From: Desulfobacteraceae bacterium
GTDB taxonomy: Bacteria > Desulfobacterota > Desulfobacteria > Desulfobacterales > Desulfobacteraceae
DNA: 9,072 nucleotides
Assembly: GCA_003354055.1 (NCBI GenBank)
Contig: PIVQ01000269.1
Location: forward strand, 1-9,072
Direction: 5' to 3'
The position numbers and the translations under genes are program-made. Numbering within the stretch: the first letter of the stretch is position 1; every line of letters begins with the position of its first letter. The notes beneath the pieces were generated by a model. The model searched no databases. It worked only from the letters and a program-made list of their open reading frames with translations, and was not told the DNA's origin. Shown here piece after piece: positions 5,297 through 9,072 of the stretch.

Positions 5297-7624
5297 ATGA
5301 AAAAAAGCGACTATATCTTTGTAGCAGGAAAAAGAGACGAAAAACGGATCTCGTCACGGGTCCTTGAAGAAATCATCCACCAGCACATCAAGCGGGGCAA
5401 CCGGAAGCTGGAAGTCCAGGCTTTTGGCCAGCACGGCATCGGCGGCCGGCTCTGGGATGCAGGCACGGAGGAAATGCGCATCCGCATCATCGGCTCCACA
5501 GGCCAGCGGACCGGTTCCCTGGGAAATGCCAATACCAAAATTGAAATCATGGGCCCAACCTCGGACGATATCGGCTGGCTCAATGCCGGCTCTGAAATAA
5601 TTGTCCACGGAAACGCTTCCAACGGTGCCATGAACGGTGCTGCCCAGGGCAAGGTCTTTGTGGGCGGCAGTATCGGTGCCAGGGGCATGACCATGACCAA
5701 ACGGAACCCGAGATTTGAACCGCCCGAGCTATGGGTACTTGGATCTGCCGGAGACTACTTCGGAGAGTTCATGGCCGGCGGCATTGCTGTTATCTGCGGC
5801 CACGGCTGTGAGGACCGGGAGAAAACACTTGGCCACAGGCCCCTGGTGGGCATGGTCGGCGGCAAGGTTTTCGTCCGGGGCAATGCAAAAGGCTTTTCAG
5901 AGAAAGATGCCAAAGAGGTCACCCTTGAGACCGAGGACTGGAACTGGCTGGTAAATAATATTAAAAATTTCCTGAAAAAAATCCAGAAACCGGACCTGTT
6001 TGAACATCTGTCCAACCGTGCGGACTGGCGTCTGCTGACCACTAAGACCCCCCAGGAAAAAGCGGATGGGCCGGACCGGCCCACCATGTCCTGGTTCAGG
6101 GATCAGGTCTGGGACGCGGAGCTTGGACGGGGCGGACTGATCGGAGATCTCCAGGAAACCGAAAAGGGAACCGTTCCCCTGATAGCCAAAGGGGAAAACC
6201 GGCGCTACGTACCGGTATGGGAACAGGGACGGTATATGTCACCCTGCCAGGCGGCATGCCCCACAGGCATTCCGGTCCAGGACCGCTGGGCCATGGTACG
6301 CGCGGACAATATTGACGAGGCCATCTCCATGGGTCTTTCGTACACTCCGTTTCCGGCAACGGTTTGCGGTTATCTGTGTCCCAGCCCCTGTATGGCATCC
6401 TGCACACGAAATCTCGCTTACATGAGTCCCATCGACGTACGGTTGCTGGGACGCGCCGGCCAGGATATCAAACCGCCTAAACCCGGCAAAAAGAGCAAGA
6501 AAAAAGTGGCGGTTATTGGTGCCGGCCCCGGCGGTATTTCCGCAGCCTGGCATCTGACTCTCAAAGGCCATACCCCTACGGTGTTTGATACGGGCAAGAC
6601 CATCGGCGGAAAAATTGTATCTGTGATTCCCGAATCAAGGGTGCCTGCTGACACATTGAACGCAGAAATTGACCGGGTAAACGACTTTATCAAAGATATT
6701 CGCCTGGAACAGGATATTGATGCCGGCAAGTTTTATAAAATCAAAAATGACTATGACTTTACCGTCGTGGCAGCCGGTGCTAAAAAACCCCGCACCCTTC
6801 CGATAAAAGGGATTGAGCGGGCGGTTTATGCAAATGATTTCCTGGAAGAGGCCAAGGCTGACAAGGTTAAACCCGGGAAAAAGATCGTCATCATCGGTGC
6901 CGGTAATGTCGGCTGTGACGTGGCCACCGAGGCCCACCGCCTGGGCGCAACAGAGATCACCATGATCGATGTCCAGAAACCGGCTGCATTTGGCCAGGAA
7001 AAAGAAGATGCCGAAGAGTGCGGCGCCAAATTCCGCTGGCCGTTGTTTACAAAAGAAATAACAGCCAAAGGGGTGCTGCTTCAGGACGGAGAACTCCTGG
7101 CAGCGGATACGGTAGTGGTCTCCATTGGTGATGTGCCCGACCTTTCCTTTCTCGGAGAAGAGCTGGCATTGGATGGCGGATTTATTCGTGTCGATCAAAA
7201 CGGCCGGACCTCTGATTCCAGAGTCTTTGCCATTGGCGATGCCGTGGGCATCGGCCTGATCACAGATGCCATTGGTGCCGGTAAACAGGCCGCCTTCTCC
7301 ATTGACCGGATCATCAGCGGGAAAACCCCGGATCAGAGTAATCTTGCGCCCATGATCGATAAAAATAGGGTGACCCTGGCGTATTACGATCCGCGAAAAG
7401 ATGCCAATGAGCTTACCACCTGCGGCGAAGACTGCGCCTCCTGCGGAAACTGCAGGGATTGCGGTATCTGCGTGGCCATCTGCCCTGAAGTTGCTATCAG
7501 CCGGGTAGAAGATAAGGACAATTTTGAGTATATGGTGGATGCAGACAAATGCATTGGATGCGGATTCTGTAAAGGGGCCTGCCCCTGCGGGATCTGGGAT
7601 CTTGTGCCCAATACACCGCTTTAG
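5297..7624 (+). CDS. gltD: Fusion of glutamate synthase GXGXG domain, GltD-like NAD(P)H oxidoreductase and ferredoxin
   Basis: This 775-residue protein carries three modules. Residues 1 to about 230 form the Gly-rich right-handed beta-helix (GXGXG) domain normally found at the GltB C-terminus (for example GQHGIGGRLWDAG 44-56, GNASNGAMNGAAQGKVFVGG 105-124, GGKVFVRGNAKGF 188-200). Residues of about 300-680 form a GltD/NfnB-like small subunit: a helical Fe-S region with C317, C321, C357, C361, C365 and C369; FAD site GAGPGG (408-413); nucleotide site GAGNVG (534-539); and FAD-contact strand VFAIGDAVGIG (643-653). Residues 700-775 form a ferredoxin tail with C719, C722, C725, C729 and C752, C755, C758, C762, preceded by extra cysteines C709, C713 and C716. 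It should take electrons from NAD(P)H and feed the FMN subunit. NADH versus NADPH preference cannot be read safely. AAGGAGG at 5285-5291 supports the start. The symbol gltD covers only the middle module. Confidence 0.9.
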   Translation: MKKSDYIFVAGKRDEKRISSRVLEEIIHQHIKRGNRKLEVQAFGQHGIGGRLWDAGTEEMRIRIIGSTGQRTGSLGNANTKIEIMGPTSDDIGWLNAGSEIIVHGNASNGAMNGAAQGKVFVGGSIGARGMTMTKRNPRFEPPELWVLGSAGDYFGEFMAGGIAVICGHGCEDREKTLGHRPLVGMVGGKVFVRGNAKGFSEKDAKEVTLETEDWNWLVNNIKNFLKKIQKPDLFEHLSNRADWRLLTTKTPQEKADGPDRPTMSWFRDQVWDAELGRGGLIGDLQETEKGTVPLIAKGENRRYVPVWEQGRYMSPCQAACPTGIPVQDRWAMVRADNIDEAISMGLSYTPFPATVCGYLCPSPCMASCTRNLAYMSPIDVRLLGRAGQDIKPPKPGKKSKKKVAVIGAGPGGISAAWHLTLKGHTPTVFDTGKTIGGKIVSVIPESRVPADTLNAEIDRVNDFIKDIRLEQDIDAGKFYKIKNDYDFTVVAAGAKKPRTLPIKGIERAVYANDFLEEAKADKVKPGKKIVIIGAGNVGCDVATEAHRLGATEITMIDVQKPAAFGQEKEDAEECGAKFRWPLFTKEITAKGVLLQDGELLAADTVVVSIGDVPDLSFLGEELALDGGFIRVDQNGRTSDSRVFAIGDAVGIGLITDAIGAGKQAAFSIDRIISGKTPDQSNLAPMIDKNRVTLAYYDPRKDANELTTCGEDCASCGNCRDCGICVAICPEVAISRVEDKDNFEYMVDADKCIGCGFCKGACPCGIWDLVPNTPL

Positions 7625-7654
7625 GTTCTTTAATAATTAAAGTATCCTGTTAAG

Positions 7655-7693
7655 AAAACGGCCCTGCGATCACAAAATCTCAGGGCCGTTTTT
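7655..7693. terminator. Bidirectional rho-independent terminator between glt operon and mmsA
   Basis: AAAACGGCCCTG (7655-7666) pairs perfectly with CAGGGCCGTTTT (7681-7692), a 12-bp stem with a 14-nt loop in which GAT/ATC can add inner pairs. TTTTT at 7689-7693 serves the plus-strand operon, and the AAAA at 7655-7658 becomes a T-run on the minus strand. It therefore lies where both convergent transcription units should stop. Confidence 0.9.
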
Positions 7694-7718
7694 ATATAAA
7701 AGCCTTAACCGGGAAGGA

Positions 7719-9072
7719 TCAATTGCTGGGGAAGGTAAATACAGCACCCTCACGCACCCCTGCAGAGGGCCAGCGCTGGGTGATGGTTTTACGCCGGGTA
7801 AAGAAATGGATTGAATCCTTACCATACATACCATGGGCGCCAAAGCTTGACCGCTTCCACCCACCAAAACTGTGATAGGCCACTGGTACCGGAAGGGGAA
7901 CATTGATACCGACCATTCCAACTTTAATGTGGGTACCAAAATAACGTGCGGCCTCGCCGTCCCGGGTAAATAGACAGGTACCATTACCATATTCGTGGGC
8001 ATTAATCAGATCCATGGCTTCCTGCTGGCTTTCCACACGAACCACCACCAAAACAGGCCCAAAGATTTCATCCTGATAAATTTTCATATCCGGCGTGACA
8101 TTGTCAAACAGGCAACCACCAAGGAAATATCCGTTTTCATATCCTTCAATGGAAAGATTACGGCCGTCAACCACCAGATCAGCACCCTCTTCTATACCAA
8201 GGTCCACATACCCTTTTACCTTGGCAAAATGCTCTTTTGTCACCAGGGGCCCCATGTCATTGGCCGCATCATCCCCGGGTCCAATTTTCATTTTGCCCAG
8301 TTCAACCTTAATCTTTTCGACAAAGGCATCCCCTGCCTCATCTCCGATGGTTACGGCTACAGGCACTGCCATACAACGTTCGCCACAGGAACCGAAAGCG
8401 GCCCCCATCATTGCAGAAACTGCATTGTCCATATCAGCATCCGGCATGATGATGGCATGGTTTTTCGCGCCGCCAAGGGCCTGAACTCTCTTGCCGCTGG
8501 CACAGCCTGTGGTATAAATGTATTCAGCAATGGGGGTGGACCCTACAAAACTCACCGCCTGAATTCTATGATCGGTCAACAGGGTGTCAACTGCTTCTTT
8601 GTCGCCATTGACAATATTAACAACCCCATCGGGAAGCCCGGCCTCTTTGAGGAGTTCAATGACACGATAAACGGCACTGGGGTTCCTCTCCGAAGGTTTG
8701 AGGACATAGGTATTGCCGCAGGCAATGGCAGGAATCATCATCCAAAACGGCACCATAACAGGAAAATTAAAGGGGGTTATTCCGGCACAGACACCAAGGG
8801 CTTGCCGCTCGGACCAACTATCGATACCCGTTGCCACATCCTTGCTATGCTCTCCCTTGAGTAGTTCCGGCGCACCACACATGAATTCCACAACCTCAAC
8901 GGCCCGTAAAAACTCCCCATGGGAATCATTCAATACCTTGCCATGCTCCTGGGTCAGCAGGAGGTCTATCTCCTCTGCATGTTCGTCCAGAAGCACTTTG
9001 TAACGAAACAATATTTGTGCCCGTTTTGACGGAGTTGTATCTCTCCATTTTGGAAAAGCTGCCTCGGCTGCG
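7719..9072 (-). CDS. mmsA: Methylmalonate-semialdehyde dehydrogenase (CoA-acylating), 5'-partial
   Basis: The visible 450 residues run from 9071 to the TGA at 7721-7719. The frame stays open to the window edge, so about 45-50 N-terminal residues of a family of roughly 500 are missing. A TTG at 9011 is internal, because upstream codons encode the conserved AAFPKWRDTTPSKRAQIL. In visible numbering, GITPFNFPVMVPFW (98-111) and VLKPSERNPS (123-132) build the NAD site. GGAKNHAII (200-208) replaces the usual ELGGK segment and so lacks the general-base Glu of hydrolytic aldehyde dehydrogenases. C233, in GERCMA, is the catalytic thiol, and EIFGPV is at 335-340. The C-terminal MYGKDSIHFFTRRKTITQRW is diagnostic of MmsA. 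The enzyme converts methylmalonate (or malonate) semialdehyde + CoA + NAD+ to propionyl-CoA (or acetyl-CoA) + CO2 + NADH, in valine, thymine or inositol breakdown. The physiological substrate here is not shown. Confidence 0.93.
   Translation of the reverse strand, partial: AAEAAFPKWRDTTPSKRAQILFRYKVLLDEHAEEIDLLLTQEHGKVLNDSHGEFLRAVEVVEFMCGAPELLKGEHSKDVATGIDSWSERQALGVCAGITPFNFPVMVPFWMMIPAIACGNTYVLKPSERNPSAVYRVIELLKEAGLPDGVVNIVNGDKEAVDTLLTDHRIQAVSFVGSTPIAEYIYTTGCASGKRVQALGGAKNHAIIMPDADMDNAVSAMMGAAFGSCGERCMAVPVAVTIGDEAGDAFVEKIKVELGKMKIGPGDDAANDMGPLVTKEHFAKVKGYVDLGIEEGADLVVDGRNLSIEGYENGYFLGGCLFDNVTPDMKIYQDEIFGPVLVVVRVESQQEAMDLINAHEYGNGTCLFTRDGEAARYFGTHIKVGMVGINVPLPVPVAYHSFGGWKRSSFGAHGMYGKDSIHFFTRRKTITQRWPSAGVREGAVFTFPSN

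Noticed and set aside
6635..7198. 187-codon minus-strand ORF within the GltD fusion gene
   Set aside because: It is antisense to the FAD/NAD(P)H module with all its motifs intact, and shows no family features of its own.
7995..8864. Long (289-codon) plus-strand ORF opposite mmsA
   Set aside because: It lies entirely antisense to an unmistakable MmsA, has no ribosome site, and has the His/Ile/Phe-rich composition typical of a shadow frame.
1..9072. Mobile element, CRISPR or defence system
   Set aside because: I saw no transposase, integrase, terminal inverted repeats, regularly spaced repeats, tRNA attachment site or toxin-antitoxin pair; the genes are metabolic and sensory.

Overview
The window looks like chromosome of a strictly anaerobic, Gram-negative bacterium, most likely a Desulfobacterota (deltaproteobacterial) sulfate reducer of the Desulfobacter/Desulfobacula kind. 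This is inferred from gene content: an archaeal-style split glutamate synthase carrying extra ferredoxin domains, a NifX/NifB-like cofactor protein with a Cys/His tail, a Cache-domain sensor and a methylmalonate-semialdehyde dehydrogenase. Base composition looks even across the genes. I see no tRNA, rRNA, CRISPR array, phage gene or transposase.

Layout. Positions 1-422 (minus) hold the N-terminal 140 residues of a membrane chemoreceptor or other Cache-domain sensor, truncated by the window edge. Positions 590-1093 (minus) encode a 167-residue protein of unknown function. Reading the other way, 1224-2166 (plus) is a two-gene unit: a NifX-like dinitrogenase Fe-Mo cofactor-family protein overlapped by a GTG-started PlsC-like acyltransferase. 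A 389-bp AT-rich intergenic region (2167-2555) carries two identical palindromes exactly 21 bp apart, candidate promoters, and a leader with hairpins that exclude one another. Positions 2556-7624 (plus) are a tight three-gene glutamate synthase operon. A strong hairpin terminator at 7655-7693 separates it from the convergent minus-strand mmsA gene (7719-9072, 5' end outside the window).

How the genes work together. The glt operon divides glutamate synthase in an unusual way. The first gene is a stand-alone class II glutaminase (nucleophile Cys2) that releases ammonia from glutamine. The second is the FMN/3Fe-4S synthase core with two [4Fe-4S] ferredoxin clusters fused at its N-terminus. The third fuses the GXGXG beta-helix domain, normally the C-terminus of the large subunit, to a GltD/NfnB-like FAD/NAD(P)H oxidoreductase and a C-terminal Cys-rich two-cluster ferredoxin. 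Together they should convert 2-oxoglutarate + glutamine + reductant to two glutamates. The many Fe-S clusters leave open whether the donor is NAD(P)H, ferredoxin or both.

The most notable observations are the domain relocation and fusion in the synthase, its dense Fe-S chain, and the layered regulatory-looking region upstream. I did not find a clearly new defence or mobile system here.
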